Source: JAZFYD01 sp036443405
GTDB lineage: Bacteria > Planctomycetota > PLA2
Direction of reading: 5' to 3'
Length of the DNA: 29,756 nt
Assembly: GCA_036443405.1 (NCBI GenBank)
Contig: JAZFYD010000212.1
Coordinates: forward strand, 1-29,756
Positions within the stretch are counted from its first letter, which is position 1. Every line of letters starts with the position of its first letter. Positions 1 to 6,277 of this stretch are shown here, piece after piece. The position numbers and the translations under genes are program-made. The notes under the pieces were generated by a model, which did not search any database, had not been told where the DNA came from, and saw nothing but the letters and a program-made list of their open reading frames with translations.

Positions 1-1
1 A

Positions 2-148
2 ATGTGCCAACTCGCAGCGCAAACGGCGGGGCCGCTGTTACCGGCCGAAACGCTAGCCGCGGGCCACGAGTTGGGCACCCCCGAGGTTCTGTGCGAGAAG
101 ATCCCCCCCGAGGAGATCGAAGCCGAAGCCGCGAAGTTCGCGGATTAG
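2..148 (+). CDS. C-terminal fragment of an unrecognised gene
   Basis: An open frame runs from the window edge to a TAG stop at 146-148 and gives 48 residues, ending in EIEAEAAKFAD. The ATG at position 2 may be internal, because the gene probably begins outside the window. The stretch KIPPEEIEAEAAKF loosely recalls the tail of the methionyl-tRNA synthetase catalytic/anticodon region. That resemblance is too short to trust, so the gene is left unnamed. It is convergent with the FecR-type gene on the minus strand, and the two are separated by a repeat-bearing spacer (149-306). Confidence 0.4.
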   Translation: MCQLAAQTAGPLLPAETLAAGHELGTPEVLCEKIPPEEIEAEAAKFAD

Positions 149-216
149 GCGGGCCGTCAGGCGCTGCGGCGAACTAGTCCAGCGTCTCGGGGTCGTGGAC
201 CAAGAACGGTCAGCAG

Positions 217-276
217 CATCTCAGACGCTTCGAACGTGTGGCTCCAACGGCGTCAGCCGTTGGGCAAGCAACACTG
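217..276 (-). repeat. Dispersed 60-bp palindromic repeat, copy 1
   Basis: This 60-bp unit is nearly the reverse complement of 4897-4956, differing only by a few substitutions. Its centre (244-263) is a hairpin with 8-bp arms, CCAACGGC/GCCGTTGG, and a GTCA loop. Read on the minus strand it lies just downstream of the FecR-type gene, the same relation copy 2 has to the metallopeptidase gene. The placement suggests a REP/MITE-like or 3'-end element, possibly with a terminator or mRNA-stabilising role. No transposase lies nearby. Confidence 0.8.
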
Positions 277-277
277 C

Positions 278-305
278 GGCGTCAGCCGTTGGGCAAGCAA
301 CACTG
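278..305 (-). repeat. Tandem partial copy of the dispersed repeat
   Basis: Bases 278-305 are an exact 28-nt direct duplication of 249-276, separated from it by one base (C277). It includes half of the hairpin (loop plus GCCGTTGG arm) and the trailing CAACACTG. This looks like a local slippage or partial reinsertion of the element at the 3' end of the FecR-type gene. Confidence 0.85.
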
Positions 306-328
306 TTCAGCGCGGTTCCGCGCTGAAC
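305..328 (-). terminator. Hairpin spanning the FecR-gene stop codon
   Basis: A perfect 10-bp inverted repeat, GTTCAGCGCG/CGCGCTGAAC, with a 4-nt loop (315-318) covers the last codons and stop (309-307) of the minus-strand gene. No U-tract follows, so it is not a textbook intrinsic terminator. It could still end or protect the transcript together with the adjacent repeats. Confidence 0.4.
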
Positions 329-1512
329 ACTCGCGCTTCGCGGATGGCGCGCGGGGCGCCGGGGAAGCTCAGATCGACGCGTGTCGCGCCGGCGGGGATG
401 GGCGCGCGGTACCGGAACATCATTCCCTTGCGCACCGGGAAGGTCTGCTCCGCTTCAACGGCGTCAGCCGTTGAGCCGGAAACACGGTTGCCGAAACCGA
501 CGACCAGGTCGCCATTCTCGGTCGGCTCGAGGCGCAGATACAGAAGCGTTCCGTCACGTAGGTCGGTCAGCGTCGCGTGCGCGCGACCGTCGCCACGCGA
601 CTGCCACTTGATGTCGCGGCTCTCATAGCGCGAATAGGCCAGCTCGCGATACCAGTCGAGTTCCAGCTCGAGATCGCACACGGCCACCGTCTCCGGTGCC
701 GCCGCGCAACTCGCCGGCAGGCGGTGCAGGACGGGCACGGGGAACTGCGCGCCGTTGGTCTCCAGAACGACACCGCCACGCAGGTTCACAATCTCGCCCG
801 GTGACTGCCGCGCGATCATCGCGCCGGTGCTCTGTGTCACGAGCAAATCTGTGCGATCCACCGCGAGGTGCACCGGCTTCGCGTTCGGCACGGTCGCTGC
901 GACGCCCGTCATCAGGCGCAACGCCGGCGCTCCGTCGTCGCGCTCGCGCAAGAGGACGGTCGACAGCGGTCCCAAGAACAGCGTTCCGCCGCCGGGCAAA
1001 TCGATGCGCGCACCGCCTTCGCCTGCCACGGAAACCTCGCTGTTGGGTGCGATCACGGCGCCCGCCGATAGCGTGAACTCCTGGTCGGATCCGGGATGCG
1101 CCACGATCACCTCGCCGTGCCGCACGCGGTAGCCGGTTGTGCCGCGATCCGCCGCGTCACGGATCTTGCCGGCGCTGTCGGTTTCCTCGCTGCGCAGGAA
1201 TCCAATGGCGACGTCCGGCTCGTAGTAGGCCGACCGGACATCCATGTCGCCGTTGAAGAAGAACGTGCCGACGGCCAGGGTGACGACCGCAGCCGCAGCC
1301 GTCACGATCCGGATCAACCGGCCGCGTCCGCGGCGTTGGCTCGGCCAGCCTTCCGCCGCGACCTCGCGCACGAGATCACGCGCCTCGTGAAGCAATTCGA
1401 ACTCGGCGCGCAAATCCGCGTCGTGTTCGAGTTGCGCCTCGACGGCTTCAGCACGATCCGGCCCGAGCTCGCCCAGGAGGTGATCGATGAGTTCCTCGCG
1501 CGGCCGCTTCAT
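307..1512 (-). CDS. FecR-type transmembrane anti-sigma factor
   Basis: This 401-residue protein is the likely partner of the ECF sigma factor encoded immediately upstream. The ATG (1512-1510) overlaps the sigma stop in an ATGA arrangement, which is why this start is preferred over longer in-frame options. Residues 1-60 form a charged helical cytoplasmic region (KRPREELIDHLLGELG...), where an anti-sigma domain would bind the sigma factor. A single membrane segment lies at about 67-86 (IVTAAAAVVTLAVGTFFF). The rest is probably extracytoplasmic and contains a FecR-like beta-rich region (roughly 120-270: GEV, LSAGAVI, ATLTD-type strands). No CxxC/HxxxC zinc motif of the ZAS type is seen in the N-terminus. 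The C-terminal part includes a segment encoded by the dispersed repeat core (456-473). The anti-sigma role is inferred from context and architecture. Confidence 0.75.
   Translation of the reverse strand: MKRPREELIDHLLGELGPDRAEAVEAQLEHDADLRAEFELLHEARDLVREVAAEGWPSQRRGRGRLIRIVTAAAAVVTLAVGTFFFNGDMDVRSAYYEPDVAIGFLRSEETDSAGKIRDAADRGTTGYRVRHGEVIVAHPGSDQEFTLSAGAVIAPNSEVSVAGEGGARIDLPGGGTLFLGPLSTVLLRERDDGAPALRLMTGVAATVPNAKPVHLAVDRTDLLVTQSTGAMIARQSPGEIVNLRGGVVLETNGAQFPVPVLHRLPASCAAAPETVAVCDLELELDWYRELAYSRYESRDIKWQSRGDGRAHATLTDLRDGTLLYLRLEPTENGDLVVGFGNRVSGSTADAVEAEQTFPVRKGMMFRYRAPIPAGATRVDLSFPGAPRAIREARVFSAEPR
456..473 (-). repeat. Repeat core embedded in frame in the FecR-type gene
   Basis: The 18-mer CAACGGCGTCAGCCGTTG is identical to the cores at 245-262 and (reverse complement) 4911-4928. 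Here it lies inside coding sequence and is read in frame as part of STADAVEAE near the C-terminus. Flanking bases also resemble the longer element (a GTGTTTCC block on one side, GAAGC on the other). It has the same orientation relative to transcription as the downstream copies. Confidence 0.7.
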
Positions 1513-2039
1513 CGCAGGTGCCTCAGCCGCTCCGCGATCGAATCGAGGGACTCGCGCACCCAAAACGCCACCGTGCCCAGCGGCGTACCGAGCGCCTCGG
1601 AGATCTCACGGTAGGTCAGGTCTTCCATGATCTTCATTTCGACCACCGCCCGTCGGTGATCCGGCAGCTTCTCGAGCTCCGCGCGAACCGCTTCGAGCAG
1701 GTCCTTCCGCTCGGCGACTCGTGCCGGATCGGGCGCCGTCCGGCTCGGGAGGGCGTCCAAATCGGGCGGAGCGACAGGCGCGTTCGGGGCAACGGCCGAG
1801 AGCGGGTCGCGGACCCTGCGCCGTAGGTGATCGATGCAGGCGTTTCTCGCAATCGCATAGATCCACGAACTGAAAGATCGCTCCGGATCGAAGCGATCTC
1901 TGTGTCGGTAGGCCTTTGAGTAGACCTCCTGGACAACGTCACGTGCTGCATGAGAGTCTCGAACCCGCGAGGCGACAAACCTCAAAAGTCCCGGGCTGGT
2001 GTCCCGGTAGTAGGCCTCGAACTGCTCCTCGGCGATCAC
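1509..2039 (-). CDS. ECF-type RNA polymerase sigma factor
   Basis: The 176-residue protein has the two-domain layout of ECF (group 4) sigma factors. Region 2 covers about residues 10-75 (YYRDTSPGLLRFVASRVRD, DVVQEVYSKAYRH, FSSWIYAIARNACIDHLRRR). A 35-residue Pro/Ala-rich linker follows. Region 4 covers about 118-172 (LPDHRRAVVEMKIMEDLTYREISEALGTPLGTVAFWV, a helix-turn-helix for -35 recognition). The start is a GTG (2039-2037) without a clear ribosome site; no ATG lies in frame upstream near region 2. The stop overlaps the FecR-type gene start by ATGA, implying coupled translation and a sigma/anti-sigma pair. The signal it answers to is unknown. A possible self-recognised promoter lies at 2078-2103. 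Confidence 0.9.
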   Translation of the reverse strand: MIAEEQFEAYYRDTSPGLLRFVASRVRDSHAARDVVQEVYSKAYRHRDRFDPERSFSSWIYAIARNACIDHLRRRVRDPLSAVAPNAPVAPPDLDALPSRTAPDPARVAERKDLLEAVRAELEKLPDHRRAVVEMKIMEDLTYREISEALGTPLGTVAFWVRESLDSIAERLRHLR

Positions 2040-2077
2040 GATGTCACTGAAGCGGAGAAAGCCCGCAGCCGTAACCT

Positions 2078-2103
2078 ATTACGGGCGAAGTACATCCGTT
2101 TCC
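2078..2103 (-). promoter_or_regulatory. Possible ECF-sigma autoregulatory promoter
   Basis: On the minus strand GGAAAC (2103-2098) is followed after 14 nt by CGTAAT (2083-2078), 38 nt upstream of the sigma GTG. GGAAC-type -35 and CGT-type -10 elements are typical of ECF promoters. The spacing is slightly short, so the match is only suggestive. Confidence 0.25.
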
Positions 2104-2120
2104 GGGCAGGAGGAAAAGAG

Positions 2121-2153
2121 ACGCTCCAACGCCGTCAGGAGTTGGGCCAGAAG
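2121..2153 (-). repeat. Degenerate copy of the dispersed repeat core
   Basis: The stretch carrying GCTCCAACGCCGTCAGGAG then TTGGGCCAGAA matches the element's GCTCCAACGGCGTCAGCCG then TTGGGCAGAA, with scattered changes that break the hairpin. It lies in the spacer upstream of the sigma gene. The similarity is visible but short. Confidence 0.4.
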
Positions 2154-2336
2154 AGAGGTCCGGCAGGAAGTCCAACCCCCGAGACCCGTTCGGCAACAAG
2201 CCGTTCAGGCCGACGGGCGGCGATGCTCTCCGCTGCCGGTCCTCTGCCCGGCACCATAACCTCAGAGCACCCGCTTGACCAATCCGCGGGGGGCTGGCGT
2301 CTGGCAAGTCCATGCCAAATCCAAGGTTACGACGAC

Positions 2337-2365
2337 TTGGGCGGCCACCCTCCCCGGGGTATAAC
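2337..2365 (+). promoter_or_regulatory. Candidate housekeeping promoter
   Basis: TATAAC (2360-2365) matches the sigma-70 -10 consensus at five of six positions. It follows TTGGGC (2337-2342, a weak -35) after exactly 17 bp. Transcription would start near 2372, leaving a leader of about 33 nt before the TTG start at 2405. Confidence 0.4.
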
Positions 2366-2404
2366 GGTCGATTCGCGCCACCATGGCGCGTCCGGAGACT
2401 CCCG

Positions 2405-3379
2405 TTGCGCACGCTCATCGCTCTTGCCTTCATGACGGTCATCGCATCGTCGGCGGACGACATTCTCACCTCAAAGGGCGATTCCCTTGACCTGTTTCGG
2501 GTCACCTTTCATGCCGAGAAGGTGAAACGGTCGACGCCGAAGGAGCTCGCGGAGGCCTGGATCGGGTTCCGGCTGGACCTCGACAGGGACATTGAGCCCC
2601 GATTTGCCCGGCTGACCCGGGCGGCGCATCTGAAGTTCGTGAGCCAGTACTACGTGCCGGAATTGCTGGCTCAGCAGCAAGCCGCCTACGATGCCGAGCC
2701 GCCGCGCGAGACCAAGCTGCGGCTCAAGCTGGGTGAGATCAAGAAGCAGGGGTCCGGCGGCGCCACGGTGAACGTGCAGCGCACGTCGGTGCAGAACCGC
2801 GACGGCAAGCTCGTCGAGAAGAGCTTCGCGTTGCGGCTCCAGCTCGGTCGGTATCCCGATGGCTGGCGGCTGCTCCTGGTTCAGATCTGGAACAAGAAAA
2901 CCGGCGAGTTTCAGGCGAAGAAGTTCCAGGTCCGGCCCAAACTCACCCGCTCGACGGTGCTGCCGTCGGCGCCGGCCGATCGGACCTCGCCCGTCCGCCT
3001 CTTGACCTCGCTCCAGACGGAGGTGAAGCGCTTTGGCGCACTGCGCCGAAACGGGCAGGATTCGCTGAACAAGAACTTCCTGGCCGTCGTGGAGGCCTTT
3101 TATGCGGAATCGATGGTGAAGCGTGCCCGCGACATGCAGCCCGCCGACCGCGAGAAGCCGCCGTTTCGGCGCCGGTTCAACAAACCCCAGGCCGCCGGCA
3201 AGGACATGGTGGTCGAGTCGGATGTCCTTGAAGCGGACAAAGAGAGCGCGGTCGCCGGGCACCTGCGCCATCGCATGCGCATCGCGAAGGTCGGCGGTTG
3301 GCTGATCTCCGAGGAGTGGGTCGGAGAGGAGGGCCGCTTCGTTCCGTCAAAGTCGCTCGGGATTTGTTTCCTCGAGTAG
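2405..3379 (+). CDS. Secreted protein of unknown function with two similar halves
   Basis: No family is recognised. The chosen TTG start (2405) has GGAG at 2394-2397, 7 nt upstream, and gives a clean signal peptide (MRTLIALAFMTVIASSADD); a longer reading from an ATG at 2312 would bury it behind an Arg/Pro-rich tail. The product is 324 residues. The two halves look alike. Each has an amphipathic helical part (FVSQYYVPELLAQQQAAYDA; FLAVVEAFYAESMVKRARDM) followed by a beta-rich part ending in FALRLQLGRYPDGWRLLLVQ or LRHRMRIAKVGGWLISEEW, then TGEF or EGRF. This resembles a tandem of NTF2-like folds, which is inference only. The gene lies 64 bp upstream of the metallopeptidase gene on the same strand. 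Confidence 0.65.
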   Translation: MRTLIALAFMTVIASSADDILTSKGDSLDLFRVTFHAEKVKRSTPKELAEAWIGFRLDLDRDIEPRFARLTRAAHLKFVSQYYVPELLAQQQAAYDAEPPRETKLRLKLGEIKKQGSGGATVNVQRTSVQNRDGKLVEKSFALRLQLGRYPDGWRLLLVQIWNKKTGEFQAKKFQVRPKLTRSTVLPSAPADRTSPVRLLTSLQTEVKRFGALRRNGQDSLNKNFLAVVEAFYAESMVKRARDMQPADREKPPFRRRFNKPQAAGKDMVVESDVLEADKESAVAGHLRHRMRIAKVGGWLISEEWVGEEGRFVPSKSLGICFLE

Positions 3380-3429
3380 CGACTCTGACATGCAAGCGTC
3401 TCGGCGTGCGCGCGATGGCCGTCCCGGGC

Positions 3430-3435
3430 TAGAAT
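3430..3435 (+). promoter_or_regulatory. -10-like hexamer directly before start codon
   Basis: TAGAAT lies 8 nt before the ATG at 3444, and no Shine-Dalgarno sequence is present. Transcription from such a box would begin within a few bases of the ATG, giving a nearly leaderless mRNA. No -35 element was found at the expected distance. Confidence 0.35.
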
Positions 3436-3443
3436 CTGCGGCA

Positions 3444-4895
3444 ATGGTTGGGAAACGCTTTTGGCTCCTGCTCCTCTTGGCGCTGTCGGTTTCGCCGATC
3501 GCGGCGGAGGAGCCCGCGGGTGTACCGGAAAAGAAGGAACCCATCGAGCCGGAGCGCGTCCAGCTCGGCGATTGGATGACCGTGGACCGCTTGCTCGTAT
3601 TGCGGGAGCAGGTCGTCAAGGACATCGAAGATTTCACGCGCATGCGCTTTCGCCGACCCGTGCCGCTTTTGATCATGCCGTACCGCACGTTCGAGGCGCA
3701 GCAGGCCAACACGGGGATGGGCGGCTGGGCGGCGAATCACGCGTCGGCGTATTACTCGCCGAGCAGCAACACGGTCACGTTCATCCCGTGGGGCCGCAAG
3801 TTCCCGATGCCCGAGCAGTTCTGGGAGGACAACACGCGCGCGACGATGGTCCACGAGATGACGCACGCGATCCACTACCACAACTTTTTCACGGAGGGTC
3901 GCAACCATCGCGCGGGCGCGAAGATCCGCGGTCTCACGGACGCGGAGATCGACGGGTCGGTGGTGGACTCGATCCTCACGGAGGGGTTCGCGGAACTCGT
4001 CGAATACAACGTGTCGCAACTGCGCGAGGATCGGGAGGCACGAAAGGCCCGCCCGAAGCGCGAACCGTTGACGCAGTTGCGGAAGTTCCGCCGCAACCCC
4101 GAGCGCTCGCCGGCCAATCCGCTCACGTACATGAAGCGCTACGTCCCGGACGAGGACGCGAAGAACCCGTTCCGGATGAAGATCCTCTCGTACTGCTATC
4201 AGGACGGGCTCACGCTGATGTACCACCTGATGCTGCACGGCGGCATGCGCGCGGTGCGGTCGGTGCTCTACCGGCGGCCGGCGCGCATCCTGCTCTTTCA
4301 GCCGGAGATCCTCGCGACCGCGGACCTCGATGATCCGCCGGAGCCGGACGCGATCCTCGGGTTCCTCCATACCGGGCCGATGGACGACGAGGGCATCCTG
4401 CTCGCGACGAATCCCGGTTCGCACCGGTTCTTTCGTGGGGCGATGCGCGGGCACGCGCGCGGCTGCCTGACTGGTTACTTCGCCAAGGCGCCCGCCGGGC
4501 ATCCGACGAACGGCCACTACTCGTTTTTTGTCGCCAATCCCGAGGCGAAAAACGCGTGGATCCAAGAGCAGCGCGATTCGCTCATGAAGCTGCACACGGG
4601 CAAGAAGCTCAAGCCGAAGACGGTGACGCTTCCGATGACCGCGCGGAAGGACAAGCTGAAGGCCACCCTGCTGACGGTTACGACCCCCGCGGAGACGATC
4701 GTCTACGCCGAGATCTCCGGTCTCATTGTCATGGCCAAGCAGATCACGCCCAAGCGCGATGCGCGCAACCTCGTCAAGCGCCTGGAGGAGCGCGTGCTTC
4801 TCGCCCTGCGCGCGCTGTACGTGAAGATCCCGCGGACGGGCGTGTTCGATGCGGCGCGCAAGACCGCGAACGCCGAACTCGGCTACGGCCGCTGA
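3444..4895 (+). CDS. Secreted zinc metallopeptidase (HExxH, gluzincin-like)
   Basis: The 483-residue product starts at the ATG that opens a signal peptide (MVGKRFWLLLLLALSVSPIAAEE); an earlier in-frame ATG at 3390 would precede it with an unlikely basic stretch. Residues 137-141 are HEMTH, the zinc-binding HExxH motif on a helix. About 40 residues later EGFAELVEY (180-188) supplies the glutamate expected as third ligand in gluzincins. The region before it (MPYRTFEAQQ...ASAYYSPSSNTVTFIPWG) resembles the substrate-edge strand of such peptidases. It probably acts in the periplasm or outside the cell on unknown proteins. The C-terminal 250 residues are not recognised and may be a helper domain. 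The stop is followed after one base by a copy of the dispersed repeat. Confidence 0.7.
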   Translation: MVGKRFWLLLLLALSVSPIAAEEPAGVPEKKEPIEPERVQLGDWMTVDRLLVLREQVVKDIEDFTRMRFRRPVPLLIMPYRTFEAQQANTGMGGWAANHASAYYSPSSNTVTFIPWGRKFPMPEQFWEDNTRATMVHEMTHAIHYHNFFTEGRNHRAGAKIRGLTDAEIDGSVVDSILTEGFAELVEYNVSQLREDREARKARPKREPLTQLRKFRRNPERSPANPLTYMKRYVPDEDAKNPFRMKILSYCYQDGLTLMYHLMLHGGMRAVRSVLYRRPARILLFQPEILATADLDDPPEPDAILGFLHTGPMDDEGILLATNPGSHRFFRGAMRGHARGCLTGYFAKAPAGHPTNGHYSFFVANPEAKNAWIQEQRDSLMKLHTGKKLKPKTVTLPMTARKDKLKATLLTVTTPAETIVYAEISGLIVMAKQITPKRDARNLVKRLEERVLLALRALYVKIPRTGVFDAARKTANAELGYGR

Positions 4896-4896
4896 G

Positions 4897-4956
4897 CAGT
4901 GTTTTCTGCCCAACGGCTGACGCCGTTGGAGCCACCCGTTCGAAACGTCTGAGATG
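4897..4956 (+). repeat. Dispersed 60-bp palindromic repeat, copy 2
   Basis: Starting one base after the metallopeptidase stop, this unit is the inverted counterpart of 217-276. It holds the 8-bp-arm hairpin CCAACGGC (4910-4917), TGAC loop, GCCGTTGG (4922-4929), then a conserved flank containing CGTTCGAAACGTCTGAGATG. Both full copies follow a stop codon in the same orientation relative to transcription. Confidence 0.8.
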
Positions 4957-5015
4957 GCGTCCGGCGAATCTTTGGGCTTGCCGCGCCATGGCCCGCGTAG
5001 CAGTCGACGGCGGGT

Positions 5016-5034
5016 GCCGTTGGAGGCGTCTGAG
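5016..5034 (+). repeat. Internally deleted copy of the dispersed repeat
   Basis: GCCGTTGGAG (5016-5025) joins directly to GCGTCTGAG (5026-5034). These are two segments separated by about 14 bp in the full element, so this looks like a remnant with an internal deletion. It lies in the same orientation as copy 2, in the 167-bp spacer between two convergent genes. Confidence 0.5.
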
Positions 5035-5062
5035 TTGGTGGCGGGGTGTCCGCCCAACGCCG

Positions 5063-6214
5063 CTACTCGTATTCGTGATGGCGGATCTCTGCCTGCAGCG
5101 CGTCGAATTTCTCCTTCGTGGCGCGCAGCAGTTTCTCCGTCTCGCGAACACTGGCCGCCACCACGGCTTCCTCTTCCGTGTGCCGCTCGCGCATCGCCCT
5201 GTCGGGTTTCAGGCGGACCTCGAGGTCGTCGACGCGGCCCTGCGCGGTCGACCGCTTCTCGCGCAGGTTGTCGAGGCGAAGGATGATGTCCTGCTTCTCC
5301 GCCATCTCGATCATCGCGGGGCTGTTCTCGAGGTCGCTGATCTCGATCTGGAGTTTGTCGGCCTCGGCGACGAGCACGCTCTCTTTCGCGCGCTGCTCCG
5401 CCATCAGGTCGCGCTCGACGGCGACGTTGCTCTTGTCGAGGTCGTTCTCCACGATCTGGCACAGCACGAAGAAACTCAGATCCGTGAAGTCGAACCGTGC
5501 CGTATCGGTCTTGCGTTTCTCCAGCCCGGCGGCGAGCGCGCGGCCGACGACATCGGTCCGGACCGCGTCCTCGGACACCCATGCCCGAAACGCGGCGTTC
5601 AGCTTGCGCTTCTTGGTGCCGCTCGGTTTCTTGGCGCGCGCCTCGTGCGTGACCGTCATCCATTCACGCTGCACCTCGCGGATCGCGCTCAGGGCCTTGG
5701 CGGCGGGGGACTCGTGCAGTTGCGGGTTCAGCAGGCGCCTGCTGAACTCCGCGCGCATGTCGTCGATCTGTTCGTCGAGCGCGTCGGACTTCGCGTGTAG
5801 CTCTTCGAGCTGTTTTTGCGCCGCGACGTACACCGGGTTCAGCGGCCCGAGCTTCTTCTCGAAGTGCTCGACCTGCTTTTTCGCCACGCGCAGCTGCCTG
5901 CTGGACTCGCGCAGTTCGCGCCGGTCCGCCGCGTAGTCCGACGCCGCCTCCAACTCGGTGCGGTGGGCGGCGAACACGTCGCGCTCCGCTTGAATCGCGT
6001 CGGTCGCGCGCTGCCCGTACGCCGCGATCAGAGCGCGCAGCCGTTTGAGCTCGGCGCGCGCCGCGGCACTGTCGAACTTGTCGACCGGCGCCGTCTTCTC
6101 CGTGACGGGCGCGACGTCTTTGGGCTCAGGGGCGGGTGCTTCCTCGGCGCCGCACGCGGCGAGTGCGAGGAGGATCGGGAGATACGGTAGAGTCCGACAA
6201 CGCCGTGTGCGCAT
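5063..6214 (-). CDS. Coiled-coil lipoprotein of unknown function
   Basis: The 383-residue product begins MRTRRCRTLPYLPILLALAACGAEE, with a lipobox (LAAC) that predicts lipid attachment at the cysteine followed by an acidic/Pro-rich linker. Nearly all of the rest is charged and helical with long heptad-like stretches (AELKRLRALIAAYGQRATDAIQ, QLRVAKKQVEHFEKKLGPL, AEADKLQIEISDLEN, RETEKLLRATKEKFDALQAEI), so it is probably an extended coiled coil in the periplasm. The family is not recognised; similar architecture occurs in envelope tethers and stalks. The ATG has no ribosome site; a -10-like TACCAT lies 8 nt upstream. It is divergent from the symporter gene, with 63 bp between them. Confidence 0.7.
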   Translation of the reverse strand: MRTRRCRTLPYLPILLALAACGAEEAPAPEPKDVAPVTEKTAPVDKFDSAAARAELKRLRALIAAYGQRATDAIQAERDVFAAHRTELEAASDYAADRRELRESSRQLRVAKKQVEHFEKKLGPLNPVYVAAQKQLEELHAKSDALDEQIDDMRAEFSRRLLNPQLHESPAAKALSAIREVQREWMTVTHEARAKKPSGTKKRKLNAAFRAWVSEDAVRTDVVGRALAAGLEKRKTDTARFDFTDLSFFVLCQIVENDLDKSNVAVERDLMAEQRAKESVLVAEADKLQIEISDLENSPAMIEMAEKQDIILRLDNLREKRSTAQGRVDDLEVRLKPDRAMRERHTEEEAVVAASVRETEKLLRATKEKFDALQAEIRHHEYE

Positions 6215-6222
6215 GCGGCGAC

Positions 6223-6228
6223 ATGGTA
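6223..6228 (-). promoter_or_regulatory. -10-like hexamer before lipoprotein start
   Basis: On the minus strand TACCAT precedes the ATG at 6214 by 8 nt (GTCGCCGC), with no Shine-Dalgarno. The same 8-nt spacer sequence precedes the ATG of the Dabb gene at 24893. This fits leaderless initiation but is a weak -10 match. Confidence 0.25.
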
Positions 6229-6262
6229 GCCCAGCGGCGCCCCGCCTGACGCGTCTTCCCTG

Positions 6263-6268
6263 TAAGAT
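6263..6268 (+). promoter_or_regulatory. -10-like hexamer before symporter start
   Basis: TAAGAT lies 9 nt upstream of the GTG at 6278 and no ribosome site is visible, again suggesting a leaderless or near-leaderless transcript. No convincing -35 was seen. Confidence 0.3.
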
Positions 6269-6277
6269 CGCGCGTTC

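Larger units (their letters stand above)
2040..2336. other. Non-coding spacer between divergent transcription units
   Basis: No convincing gene lies in this stretch. It contains a possible ECF-type promoter for the sigma gene (2078-2103), a degenerate relative of the dispersed repeat (2121-2153), and otherwise unremarkable GC-rich sequence. No tRNA or other RNA fold was recognised. Confidence 0.5.

Noticed and set aside
249..305. Short direct repeats that might begin a CRISPR array
   Set aside because: Only two units exist with a 1-nt gap, and no cas gene is nearby; the unit is part of the dispersed repeat family.
217..4956. Composite transposon bounded by inverted 60-bp repeats
   Set aside because: No transposase or target duplication is visible, and further partial copies lie in and around the interval, so dispersed repeats explain the pattern better.
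3429..5663. 744-codon open frame on the minus strand opposite the metallopeptidase
   Set aside because: It is Arg/His/Pro-rich shadow coding in GC-rich DNA, antisense to a gene with a signal peptide and HExxH motif; no domain is recognisable in it.
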